Origin: a bacterium
Lineage (GTDB): Bacteria > Verrucomicrobiota > Kiritimatiellia > RFP12 > UBA1067
Assembly (NCBI GenBank): GCA_025360845.1
Contig: JANYBJ010000008.1
Coordinates: 1 to 35,702, forward strand
Direction of reading: 5' to 3'
DNA: 35,702 bases
The notes below the pieces were generated by a model, which saw only the letters and a list, made by a program, of their open reading frames with translations, made no database searches and was not told where the DNA came from. Positions 10,101-16,771 of the stretch are shown piece after piece. The translations under genes were made by a program, and so were the position numbers. Numbering within the stretch: position 1 is the stretch's first letter; the number at the start of each line of letters is the position of its first letter.

Positions 10101-10510
10101 ATGATCTTTTCAAACGCAGTCTGGAGAGCGAACGGAATGCCCCGGCCTACGCCGGCATCGGCGCGGTGCTGCTCGAAATGAACGACCTTGAATCGGCAGA
10201 GAAGTTCCTTCGCCGCTCGATCGAGATGGACCGCACGCGACTCTTCACCTGGCACACGCTCGCCCGGCTTCTGCTCACCGCAGGCCGGACAGACGAAGCC
10301 GCAAAAGCTTTGGACCCCGTCATCGCGGGCCGGCCTGATGACCTCGACGTCCGGCTGACTCTCATCCGCCTCCGCATCAGCCAAAAGAATTTTAAAGAGG
10401 CGGCCGCGCTCGTCTCTGACCTGCTGGAGAAGGAGGATAAGTTGCCCCGTCACATCGCCCTGCAACTCAAACCGCTCGCCAAGCAATTGACAGAAGAACT
10501 GCCTAAATAA
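7133..10510 (+). CDS. Polytopic membrane protein with C-terminal TPR domain
   Basis: A 1125-residue protein. Residues about 20-460 hold roughly ten hydrophobic segments, split by an acidic cytoplasmic-type loop (QEENADEEDHEFYEYQD, about 405-420). The remainder is soluble and from about 640 onward consists of TPR-like helical pairs (for example ALINKARIAIEQRNLPDAG and APAYAGIGAVLLEMNDLESA). The first loop (HPLFTLATRAIATLP) loosely resembles DUF2723/GT-C membrane proteins but lacks their WxDSGE motif, so I do not assign an enzyme activity. GGGGGAG (7121-7127) lies 5 bp before the ATG; it is complementary to a C-rich loop of the small RNA at 11415-11576. The acyltransferase gene follows after 10 bp and is likely cotranscribed. 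Confidence 0.75.
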   Translation: MSVLSKNFFEKPWHLIRFFTPVMVIIPFAVYCLTVFSHVYPGTSAFLTASAADLCRPDDLSHPLFTLATRAIATLPYATLPLRLNLFCAVCGALAVAGFYLFTARLIFICAREDSGGSMAALPPWMQDPVDDETPKDEPNFARNADGSVSIPASVLAHNQRVAYAAVLGGLGAAVVLAFCAPFWLASTRLYPFTFDLMLFFFIINLLISYDQSERLISLYLGVFLLAACGVESALFLILLPIGGLLLLRSMILNEQATTFKVLLALLTGLAGALIAGTLLWNAAELCTVIPVPSPRLILRVFLATVSGELLSWIPRSGWSYVFVQVLFPSAIALFVFSFSFRRRTPLFFLLQLVLTACLVPSLLNLKISPWGVAQLTSKVPVFSYVIIALLVGLLIAVWHLMRELFQEENADEEDHEFYEYQDNKLVCRIGSLLCWLLLLLTCVVPFRSFPDINPRDGTFADAVTEQVYRELGPRDWIVNSKLLQYHLMIRAHQDGRLLRFISTGDTSGTYDSTRLAPLIKKDSSFDPYRSRLLNAADLSPAAFLREWLRHETNAYQRIVIFNAPELWRDNGFIAIPTGLFLSGQPRDTPVDCATLVSRHLAFVETMRPYLFPETPDRIRLFANTRANLRRQLAFMANELGALLIAQGHAGEAAALLRQTENLFPDNLSILFNRYDLAYRLNIQKEAIPDLEVRLCNVAKTANTFALKLGSLQAESGTLVNPDILEYVRKTFWTKPAAFRHLIISSKNLRSDPLTELRDKKRDLYQTATRYVDVYEFDDANRLLGMLLDLDDKDRFALINKARIAIEQRNLPDAGLWLDLAKENGAKPEELVWHEAAILILNGKLKEARAMLNNAIPANPADIHLWGLLAEILLQQGEYPELENRVFPALRNASSKKEHYLMYMVRGHILKHNGPKDYTAARESFLRALALNKNLTAVREELLRLDDAIGVPAFCEEDAKDVLRQTPEHAFANFLLGTVRLSHGEIDKADDLFKRSLESERNAPAYAGIGAVLLEMNDLESAEKFLRRSIEMDRTRLFTWHTLARLLLTAGRTDEAAKALDPVIAGRPDDLDVRLTLIRLRISQKNFKEAAALVSDLLEKEDKLPRHIALQLKPLAKQLTEELPK

Positions 10511-10520
10511 TCCTTACCGC

Positions 10521-11417
10521 ATGAATCTGTTACGCACCGTTTTCGCTTACATCGAGTATCTGTTGATCCGCTTGCTTGGATTGCTCTATGCGTTGGTCCC
10601 CTCTGACAAGGCCTACGCCATTGGCACGTCCGTCAGCGCCTTCTTCTACCCGCTTTTCCGAAAGCGCCGCCAGATCGCCATCGACAATATCCTGCGGGCC
10701 CACATCACCGATGACCCCGCCAAGGCCGACCGCATCGCACGGCAGGCTTTCGGTCACTTCGCGGGACACATCTGTGAAGCGCTCAAAACCGGTGCTGTCA
10801 TCGGTCCCGACAATTGGCGTGAGCACATCACTTTTGACGGTCCTGAAACGGCGTGGAAGCTTCTGATGGAGTCGCCCGGAGTCCCCGTCATGATCTTGAC
10901 CGGACACCTTGGCTCATGGGAGTCCGCAGTCTCGATCATTTCCTTCACCCGCCCCATGATCGCCGTGGCACGCAAGATGAGCAATCCTTTTGTAGAGCGT
11001 TTCCTTAAAAAACACCATTTCCGCGGCGAAATCACCATCGTTTCCAAAAAAATGGGTTTCTCCCCCAGCGTGTTGCGCGAATGGAAAGAGAAGGGCTCGG
11101 CGATGACGCTCGTGATGGACCAGCACGTCGGTCTCAAGTCCGGCGTCCGCGTGGACTTCATGGGCCGACCCGCCTCGACCCATACCTCCCCCGCACGCCT
11201 GCATCTCAAGACCGGCGCTCCCATTCTCGCAGGGGCCTTCGTTCGGGAGGGCCTCTTCCAGTACCGGATGGTCACCGCTGAGCCGATCCGCTTCACCCCC
11301 ACCGGAGACAAAGAGCAAGATGTCGCCGACCTCACGACCGAGATCAACCGGCGCATCGAAGCTGTGATCCGCCGCTACCCCGAACAGTACCTCTGGGCGC
11401 ACAACCGCTGGCGATAA
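10521..11417 (+). CDS. Lysophospholipid/lipid A acyltransferase (LpxL/HtrB family)
   Basis: Membrane-associated acyltransferase of the lipid A late-acylation family, 298 residues. An N-terminal hydrophobic segment (about 10-26) is followed by the HX4E catalytic motif HLGSWE with H129 and E134. The downstream segment with MDQHVGLKSGVRVDFMGRPAST matches the family substrate-binding region, and the C-terminus YPEQYLWAHNRWR is the classical LpxL ending. No independent Shine-Dalgarno is evident, and the start lies 10 bp after the membrane/TPR gene, so translation is probably coupled. It implies an outer membrane with acylated lipid A or an analogous lipid. The stop codon (11415-11417) touches the U-tract of the opposing small-RNA terminator. 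Confidence 0.9.
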   Translation: MNLLRTVFAYIEYLLIRLLGLLYALVPSDKAYAIGTSVSAFFYPLFRKRRQIAIDNILRAHITDDPAKADRIARQAFGHFAGHICEALKTGAVIGPDNWREHITFDGPETAWKLLMESPGVPVMILTGHLGSWESAVSIISFTRPMIAVARKMSNPFVERFLKKHHFRGEITIVSKKMGFSPSVLREWKEKGSAMTLVMDQHVGLKSGVRVDFMGRPASTHTSPARLHLKTGAPILAGAFVREGLFQYRMVTAEPIRFTPTGDKEQDVADLTTEINRRIEAVIRRYPEQYLWAHNRWR

Positions 11418-11457
11418 AAAAGAACGGCGGATAAAAGCACTTCGCTTTTACCCGCCG
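11415..11457 (-). terminator. Intrinsic terminator of the small RNA
   Basis: A 14-bp stem with one A/C mismatch (11425-11438 with 11444-11457, 5-nt loop) is followed on the minus strand by TTCTTTTTTA (11424-11415). On the plus strand no T-run follows, so it acts for leftward transcription. Confidence 0.85.
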
Positions 11458-11576
11458 CCAGGGAGGACATATATAATTTAGTGTAACCGTACAGGGGGGA
11501 ACCTGTATCCGCAATCGCGGGGGAAGCGTCGCGGTAGGCTACACGGCTCAAGAACCTGGGGGAGGTTGCTTGAACG
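11415..11576 (-). ncRNA. Candidate small RNA with multiple C-rich hairpin loops
   Basis: A self-contained transcription unit: sigma70 promoter at 11611-11583, predicted start near 11576, intrinsic terminator ending about 11415, giving about 160 nt. In the minus-strand RNA, hairpin 1 (11573-11548, 10 bp with one bulge) has loop CCCCC. A 7-of-8-bp stem (11544-11537 with 11488-11481) then encloses hairpin 2 (11534-11509, loop UUCCCCC) and hairpin 3 (11507-11490, stem UACAGG/CCUGUA, loop UUCCCC). An AU-rich linker and GUCCUCCCUGG (11468-11458) precede the terminator. No ORF of note is present. Repeated UCCC/CCUCC loops are the hallmark of sRNAs that pair with Shine-Dalgarno regions, such as Listeria LhrC and alphaproteobacterial cuckoo-type RNAs; this is an analogy in design, not claimed homology. 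The structure was folded by eye. I do not recognise 4.5S, 6S, tmRNA or RNase P RNA. Confidence 0.75.
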
Positions 11577-11582
11577 GGGTGT

Positions 11583-11611
11583 ATATTAGTCTAAGCACCC
11601 CCCTTTGTCAA
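11583..11611 (-). promoter_or_regulatory. Consensus sigma70 promoter driving the small RNA
   Basis: On the minus strand a perfect TTGACA (11611-11606) is followed by a 17-bp spacer and TAATAT (11588-11583). This is the best promoter in the window. The -35 box lies inside a 6-bp inverted repeat (ACCCCC at 11597-11602, GGGGGT at 11613-11618) that could be an operator. Confidence 0.8.
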
Positions 11612-11752
11612 TGGGGGTACGCAAAAATATTTTTTATGGGTGATTATCCCAACAAAAGGGGGGGGTATTGCACCGTATGTTTCCAAATTACGCGCTTCCT
11701 CTGACTGCATACTCCTGTATCTGTTTGACGTTGGGCCTCGTACGGTATCTGC
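11612..11752. other. Non-coding spacer upstream of small RNA and CBM48 gene
   Basis: The 398-bp gap 11418-11815 is filled by the small RNA, its promoter and the promoter of the CBM48 gene. The remaining stretch holds an A/T-rich run (11623-11636) and a run of eight G (11658-11665). I see no gene or further signal in it. Confidence 0.5.
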
Positions 11753-11781
11753 TTGACCTTGCCACGCCGTTTGGCGATAAT
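11753..11781 (+). promoter_or_regulatory. Sigma70-type promoter for the CBM48 gene
   Basis: TTGACC (11753-11758) and GATAAT (11776-11781) are separated by 17 bp. The ribosome site AGAAGGAAGGA follows at 11798-11808, before the ATG at 11816. Confidence 0.6.
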
Positions 11782-11815
11782 AAATCGGCATTAGAGAGAA
11801 GGAAGGAACAAAAAG

Positions 11816-12178
11816 ATGAAAATCAAGGCTAAAGAACAAATCAAAAAGGTGGAAGCCGCCAAGCCCGTGGTGAAAGCGCCCGTCGCCAAGCCCGTCGCCA
11901 AGAAGCCGGCCTCCAAAGCACAGCGCGTGGTGTTCAGCGTTCGCGCGGAGGTGGGCAGCAAGGTCTTCCTCGCCGGCAGTTTCAACAACTGGGATCCGAC
12001 CGCCAAAGCGATGATCGACAAGAGCAATGACGGCCTCTATTCCGTCACACTCACCCTCGAACCCGGCATCCATCAGTATAAGTTCGTGATCGACGGTACC
12101 TGGTGCGCCGATCCCGAGTGCGCTGACTGGATCCAGAACGACCACGGAACGCTCAACAGCGTCAAGCACGTCGGCTGA
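11816..12178 (+). CDS. Small glycogen-binding (CBM48/AMPK-type) domain protein
   Basis: A 120-residue protein with a Lys/Ala/Pro-rich flexible N-terminus (1-40; repeats of PVVKAPVAKPVAKK type) and one CBM48-like beta-sandwich (about 42-118). The sugar-binding-type motifs VFLAGSFNNWDP and HQYKFVIDGTWCADPE are clear, including the Trp of NNWD. It has no catalytic domain, so it probably binds glycogen or another alpha-glucan, or serves as a scaffold; the basic tail could bind nucleic acid or a partner. It has its own promoter. pdxA follows after 41 bp, with its own GGAGG, and may be cotranscribed. Confidence 0.88.
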   Translation: MKIKAKEQIKKVEAAKPVVKAPVAKPVAKKPASKAQRVVFSVRAEVGSKVFLAGSFNNWDPTAKAMIDKSNDGLYSVTLTLEPGIHQYKFVIDGTWCADPECADWIQNDHGTLNSVKHVG

Positions 12179-12219
12179 TCCCGGCGGCGCAGTTTCTTCT
12201 GCATCCACTTGGAGGCACG

Positions 12220-13248
12220 ATGCCCCCTGCCCGACCGCGATTAGCCGTAACCCTCGGCGACTGCGCCGGGATCGGTCCTGAGCTGGTGCTCCACGCACTG
12301 GCATCCGCCGATCTTGACGCGGTCTGCCAAATTATCGTTTACGGCAGTCTGCAGGTGCTCCGGCGTGTCGCAGTCGCCACCGGGCAGTCAATCCCCGATT
12401 CCCTCCTCGTCTTGCCGCACAGCCGCGGGTTCACCACACCGTTGCCGCATGACCGCCACATCCTTTTCGACTTTCCTTTTACCGAAGCCGCCATGCTGAT
12501 GCCCGGAGCCGTTCAGGCCGTTTGCGGCGCGCGAGCCTATGATTGGATCTGTGCCGCCGTACGGGATATCCGGAACGGACTCGCCGACGCCCTCGTCACC
12601 GCCCCCATCAACAAAGAGGCCTTGCACCTTGCGGGCATAGACTTTCCGGGCCACACGGAAATCCTCGCCCGCCTTACCCAGACGCCCGACCCCTGCATGG
12701 CGTTCTACTCGCCAGGCCTCGTCGTCAGTCTGGCGACCATTCATGAACCCTTGTCCCGCGTTCCCGGTCTGCTCTCCGTTGAGAAGCTCCTGCGTACCCT
12801 TCGCCTCACCCACGCCGCCTGCCAAGGTTATGGCATACCGACTCCGCGTCTCGGAGTGCTCGCCCTTAATCCCCACGCCGGTGAGAACGGGCTCTTCGGC
12901 CAGGAGGAGAAAACCCTCATCCAGCCGGCCATCGAAATAGTGAAGGCCGAAGGCATCCTTGCCTCCGGCCCGCTTGTGCCTGACACCGCCTTCACCTGGT
13001 TGCTCGCCCGCCCCTCAGCCGCCCCTTTCGACGCCTATATCGCCATGTATCATGACCAAGGGCTGATCCCCTTTAAGATGGTCGCGTTCGACACCGGCGT
13101 CAACGTCACGCTCGGCCTCCCCATCGTCCGCACGTCACCGGATCACGGCACCGCCTTCGATGTCGCGTGGCAGGGCAAGGCGTCCCCCTCCAGCCTCTTC
13201 AGCGCGATCATCCTCGCGGCGCGTATGGCTCACGCTCCCTCCGCCTAG
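12220..13248 (+). CDS. pdxA: 4-hydroxythreonine-4-phosphate dehydrogenase (PdxA)
   Basis: NAD-dependent oxidation of 4-phosphohydroxy-L-threonine in the DXP-dependent pyridoxal phosphate pathway. At 342 residues the length is normal. Signature segments: TLGDCAGIGPEL (11-22), where the usual Pro of GDPAGIGPE is Cys; TAPINKEA (128-135); PGHTEILA (143-150); LNPHAGENGLFG; MYHDQGLIPFK; and LPIVRTSPDHGTAFD. Metal-ligand histidines of the family fall within these motifs (for example H175 in ATIHEPL). GGAGG is 5 bp upstream of the ATG. No other pyridoxine gene is nearby, although trpB next door is a PLP enzyme. Confidence 0.95.
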   Translation: MPPARPRLAVTLGDCAGIGPELVLHALASADLDAVCQIIVYGSLQVLRRVAVATGQSIPDSLLVLPHSRGFTTPLPHDRHILFDFPFTEAAMLMPGAVQAVCGARAYDWICAAVRDIRNGLADALVTAPINKEALHLAGIDFPGHTEILARLTQTPDPCMAFYSPGLVVSLATIHEPLSRVPGLLSVEKLLRTLRLTHAACQGYGIPTPRLGVLALNPHAGENGLFGQEEKTLIQPAIEIVKAEGILASGPLVPDTAFTWLLARPSAAPFDAYIAMYHDQGLIPFKMVAFDTGVNVTLGLPIVRTSPDHGTAFDVAWQGKASPSSLFSAIILAARMAHAPSA

Positions 13249-13279
13249 CGCCCCCAAACGGCGAACTTCACCTTCTCAC

Positions 13280-13308
13280 TTGCCGCTTGCGGCGCTTTTG
13301 TTTATAGT
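13280..13308 (+). promoter_or_regulatory. Sigma70-type promoter for trpB
   Basis: TTGCCG (13280-13285) and TATAGT (13303-13308) are 17 bp apart, about 60 bp before the trpB start. A GAGG ribosome site follows at 13360-13363. Confidence 0.5.
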
Positions 13309-13370
13309 TTGTTTCTGCTTGTAGAAACGTCGGCGTTACAAACACTTTTCAATCACATGCGAGGTCTCCT

Positions 13371-14591
13371 ATGACAGAACAGAACAAACGGGTTGCGGGT
13401 CCGGATGAGAACGGGTTCTTCGGAAAATACGGCGGAAAGTTTCTGCCTCCGCAACTGGAAAAGCCATTTGCCGAGATCATTGAGGCGTACCACCGGATCG
13501 AAAACGATGCCGCCTTTATCGCGGAGCTGCGCTCGATCCGCAAACATTTCCAAGGCCGTCCCACACCGGTCTATCACGCCCGTACGCTCTCACTCAAAAA
13601 CGGCGGCGCGCACATCTACCTCAAGCGCGAGGATCTCAACCACACCGGCGCGCACAAGATCAACCATTGCATGGGCGAGGGGCTGCTGGCGAAGTTCATG
13701 GGCAAAAAACGCCTGATCGCCGAAACCGGCGCGGGACAGCACGGTGTGGCCCTGGCGACGGCAGCGGCCTATTTCGGCCTGAAGTGCGAGATCCACATGG
13801 GCGAGGTCGACATCGTCAAACAGGCGCCGAACGTCAGCCGCATGAAACTGCTCGGCGCGAAAGTGGTGCCGGTCTCCCACGGTCTCAAGACCCTCAAGGA
13901 AGCTGTCGACTCGGCCTTCGAGGCCTATCTGGCCGATTACGAGAACTCGATCTACTGCATCGGCTCGGTGGTCGGACCGCATCCGTTCCCGATGATGGTG
14001 CGCGACTTCCAGAAGGTCGTGGGCATCGAGGCCCGCGAACAGTTCTTCGAGATGACCGGCAACCTGCCGGACGCGATCTGTGCCTGCGTCGGAGGCGGCT
14101 CAAACGCCATGGGGCTCTTCTCGGGCTTCCTCAATGACCCCTGCGCGATCTACGGCGTTGAACCGTTGGGCAAAGGCGAGAAGCTCGGCGACCACGCCGC
14201 CACGATGACCTATGGCAAAGAGGGGATTATCCACGGCTTCAAGTGTTATCTGCTGCAGAACGAGGACGGTTCACCCGCGCCCGTCTACTCTTGCGCCAGC
14301 GGTCTGGACTATCCGGGCGTCGGCCCCGAACACTGCTATCTCAAGGACACCGGCCGCGTGCACTATGTCACCTGCTCCGACGTCCAATGCCGCGACGCGT
14401 TTTTCAAGCTGTGCCGGAGCGAGGGCATCATCCCCGCGATCGAGAGCGCACACGCCGTGGCTTACGCGCTGACAAAAGCCCGCGAGATGAAACATGGCAC
14501 GATTCTCGTAAACCTCAGCGGACGCGGCGACAAGGATTTGGATTACGTGATCGAGAACTGGGGGCTGGGCGACTCTGCCGACGCGACCTAA
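13371..14591 (+). CDS. trpB: Tryptophan synthase beta chain
   Basis: PLP enzyme that joins indole and L-serine to give tryptophan, normally in an alpha2beta2 complex. At 406 residues it is the size of the classical TrpB1 form. The PLP lysine is K96 in [10 protein letters not shown], the catalytic glutamate is E118 in [10 protein letters not shown], the phosphate loop is GGGSNAMG (241-248), and [17 protein letters not shown] is conserved. The start is supported by GAGG and by the [11 protein letters not shown]-terminal motif. No trpA or other trp gene adjoins it: pdxA lies upstream and an opposing beta-propeller gene downstream. It is therefore an isolated trpB with its own promoter; trpA may be elsewhere. 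Confidence 0.97.
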   Translation: MTEQNKRVAGPDENGFFGKYGGKFLPPQLEKPFAEIIEAYHRIENDAAFIAELRSIRKHFQGRPTPVYHARTLSLKNGGAHIYLKREDLNHTGAHKINHCMGEGLLAKFMGKKRLIAETGAGQHGVALATAAAYFGLKCEIHMGEVDIVKQAPNVSRMKLLGAKVVPVSHGLKTLKEAVDSAFEAYLADYENSIYCIGSVVGPHPFPMMVRDFQKVVGIEAREQFFEMTGNLPDAICACVGGGSNAMGLFSGFLNDPCAIYGVEPLGKGEKLGDHAATMTYGKEGIIHGFKCYLLQNEDGSPAPVYSCASGLDYPGVGPEHCYLKDTGRVHYVTCSDVQCRDAFFKLCRSEGIIPAIESAHAVAYALTKAREMKHGTILVNLSGRGDKDLDYVIENWGLGDSADAT

Positions 14592-14612
14592 AGCCCGGCA
14601 GACAACGTTTCT

Positions 14613-15518
14613 TCACTTCAGCGGGGCACCTGGCACATCCAGAAGCTGGATGCCGTGCCCCAGCGAACCGTTGACCCGTGTCATATCGCACTGCCAAACG
14701 ACCTTCTTCTCTTTTGAAATCTCGGCGAACGCCACCTTCCCGCCGGCGTTGCAGATGAAGAGGTTGCCGTTGGGTAGCACCTGAAGCCCGGCGAACCAGC
14801 GGATTCCCAATTCCGGCACCTCCGTATCCTTGAGTTCCCAGACCGGAAGCCCTGCGGTATCGAATTCCACAATCCCCGTCCTGCCGCAGGTCATTGTGTG
14901 GCCCGAAGGTAACCGGATGGCCGAGTAGGTCGGAAAGGGAGTCTTGAACTCACGCAACAGGGTCCCCTCGGCATCGTATTCCCGGGCCGCGCAGGCGCTC
15001 TCCTCGGCGACTAGAAAATGACCATCCGCCAAGGCTCGGACATTGCGCATGCTGCCGTGTCCGGCCTGCGCGTTTTTGATCGCAAACGTTTTGATCACCT
15101 GCCCGTCAGCACTGACGATCAGCAGTCTGCCCTGTTGAGTCGCACCCACCAGCGTGTTGCCGTCCGCCATGCGCTGACACGAGTAGACCTGCCCGTGCGT
15201 CTTGAACTGCCACACGATCTTCTTTTCCGGCGTCACCTCCATGACGCCGGTCTCGGCGTTATCGACGCCGTTGCTGACGCTGTAAGGAAACAACACGTTC
15301 CCGTTGGGCAATTGCCAAACATCGCGCGCCGTCTCCGCCGGATACTCCCAAACCACACGTCCGGATCCGTCGAAGCGCTGAATCTTTCGCTCCGCTTCCG
15401 ATGTGTAGAGCAAGGGTGGGAATCGGCCCGGCACAGACTCTCCGGCAGACCAGGCTCCACCTGCGAACAGGGTCAAAACGATCCATCCGGCAGCACTCTT
15501 TCCAATCGCCAACCCCAT
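14613..15518 (-). CDS. Secreted beta-propeller (PQQ-/arylsulfotransferase-like repeats)
   Basis: A 301-residue protein with an N-terminal signal or anchor (hydrophobic 9-24, then WSAGES). The body has about six repeats of about 42 residues, each with a turn of the type ADGNTLV, PNGNVLF, ADGHFLV, PSGHTMT or PNGNLFI followed by a strand with W/F (RVVWEY, KIVWQF, LPVWEL, KVVWQC). That pattern is typical of PQQ-like propellers used for binding rather than catalysis. It is the most distal gene of the leftward EPS run, 43 bp after the ElyC-like gene. Its stop faces the end of trpB at 21 bp. Ligand unknown. Confidence 0.75.
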   Translation of the reverse strand: MGLAIGKSAAGWIVLTLFAGGAWSAGESVPGRFPPLLYTSEAERKIQRFDGSGRVVWEYPAETARDVWQLPNGNVLFPYSVSNGVDNAETGVMEVTPEKKIVWQFKTHGQVYSCQRMADGNTLVGATQQGRLLIVSADGQVIKTFAIKNAQAGHGSMRNVRALADGHFLVAEESACAAREYDAEGTLLREFKTPFPTYSAIRLPSGHTMTCGRTGIVEFDTAGLPVWELKDTEVPELGIRWFAGLQVLPNGNLFICNAGGKVAFAEISKEKKVVWQCDMTRVNGSLGHGIQLLDVPGAPLK

Positions 15519-15561
15519 ATTTCACCCGTCTCTTTGCATACATGACTCACAAACGCCGAGA

Positions 15562-16341
15562 CTACTTTTTCCGCATACCCGAGACCTGCATATACAGCCA
15601 ATACGCCCAATAACCGAGATGTTCCTTAAGCATTGCCGAATTTCTCCCCAATATCTCGGCACTCGGCAGATAGTAGGCAAGCGTTTGGGGCGTCACCCAG
15701 CCGCTCATCGACAAAGCCTCATAGTCTGTCCCCGCCGGAATGGCCTCCACTCCCATTTTCCTAAAAGTCATCAGCGCCCGCCGCATATGCCAAGCAGAGG
15801 TCACGAGAATCACTTTATTCGCTTTCAAGTCCTTCAGTTTCGCGAGGGTAAACACGCCATTCTCATAGGTGTTCTTGCTCTCCGACTCCAGTATGATTTT
15901 GGCCGATGGCACGCCGAGATCAACCAGAAACTGCTTCATGCCTGGCCCCTCGCCCACGCCCGAAAAAAGGATTACCGGAGCCTTGCCCGCATGGTAACAA
16001 CGTGCCGCATGCCAGCCGCGGTCCGCACCCGGAAAAAGTTCCGCATAGACCGTATTCTTGGTCGGCGAACCGATCCCGCCCCCCAGCACCACGATCACAT
16101 CAGCCACTGGCAAAGTATTGACCGATACCGACGGATATTGCCGCTCAAGCGCACCACCGAAAATCAAGAAGAACCACGGCGATGACCAGACCCACAACCA
16201 CGCCACCGACAGCACCAGCACCGTCAGCCCCCTCCGCTTCTGACCGCGCCATCCCCAACAGGCACCAGCCAACATCCCAGCCAACCCGATCACCATCGGG
16301 CTCAACAGCCAAGTCACAAACTTCATTAACCCGAACAACAT
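15562..16341 (-). CDS. DUF218 / ElyC-SanA-YdcF family membrane protein
   Basis: A 259-residue protein with two N-terminal membrane segments (about 8-28 and 38-60) and a periplasmic DUF218 domain. The family landmarks are VADVIVVLGGGIG, VILFSGVGEGPGMKQFL, IILESESKNTYENG and VILVTSAWHMRRALMTFRKMG. In E. coli ElyC and SanA act in envelope maintenance and undecaprenyl-lipid-linked polymer metabolism, so a place in a lipid-linked glycan operon is sensible. The start ATG at 16341 is 13 bp after the YjbQ stop. No catalytic role is proven for the family. Confidence 0.88.
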   Translation of the reverse strand: MLFGLMKFVTWLLSPMVIGLAGMLAGACWGWRGQKRRGLTVLVLSVAWLWVWSSPWFFLIFGGALERQYPSVSVNTLPVADVIVVLGGGIGSPTKNTVYAELFPGADRGWHAARCYHAGKAPVILFSGVGEGPGMKQFLVDLGVPSAKIILESESKNTYENGVFTLAKLKDLKANKVILVTSAWHMRRALMTFRKMGVEAIPAGTDYEALSMSGWVTPQTLAYYLPSAEILGRNSAMLKEHLGYWAYWLYMQVSGMRKK

Positions 16342-16354
16342 CTCAAGCCCGTCC

Positions 16355-16771
16355 TTATTCCCCGATGATTTTCACCAGCACCCGTTTGTTGCGCAGGCCG
16401 TCGAACTCCCCATAGAACATCTGTTCCCACGGGCCAAAATCCAACCGGCCTTCCGTCACGGCAACAACCACTTCTCGCCCCATCACCTGCCGTTTCAGAT
16501 GCGCGTCCGCGTTGTCTTCCGCGCCATTGTGCGCATACTGACTGTAAGGTTTTTCCGGGGCAAGTTTCTCAAGCCATCGCTCGAAATCCGCATGCAGCCC
16601 GCCCTCGTCATCGTTGATGAAAACGCTCGCCGTAATGTGCATCGCGTTGACCAGACACAGCCCCTCGCGAACACCACTCTCCGTCAGACAGGCCGACACT
16701 TCCGGCGTGATGTTCAGAAAAGCGCGGCGCCGCCCCACTTTAAACCATAGCTCTTTACGGTAACTCTTCAC
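16355..16771 (-). CDS. yjbQ: YjbQ family (UPF0047) protein
   Basis: A 138-residue single-domain protein. Family motifs are [37 protein letters not shown] and [19 protein letters not shown]. Some homologues show secondary thiamine phosphate synthase activity, but the physiological role is unsettled. The start codon is GTG (16771-16769), overlapping the TGA of the WecA-like gene by 4 bp, so translation is coupled. Nothing in the sequence ties it to glycan synthesis, and its place in the operon may be incidental. Confidence 0.9.
   Translation of the reverse strand: MKSYRKELWFKVGRRRAFLNITPEVSACLTESGVREGLCLVNAMHITASVFINDDEGGLHADFERWLEKLAPEKPYSQYAHNGAEDNADAHLKRQVMGREVVVAVTEGRLDFGPWEQMFYGEFDGLRNKRVLVKIIGE

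Noticed and set aside
11415..11576. 6S RNA, 4.5S/SRP RNA, tmRNA or riboswitch
   Set aside because: No single long bulged rod, no GGAAGG tetraloop region, no tRNA-like end, and no downstream gene on the same strand to regulate in cis.
11481..11580. Plus-strand CsrA-sponge RNA (hairpin loops read GGGGGA on the plus strand)
   Set aside because: The consensus promoter and the T-tract of the terminator are both on the minus strand, so the C-rich version is the likely transcript.
11658..11665. G8 tract as a phase-variable switch
   Set aside because: It lies outside any ORF and 47 bp or more upstream of the small-RNA -35 box; nothing shows that its length matters.
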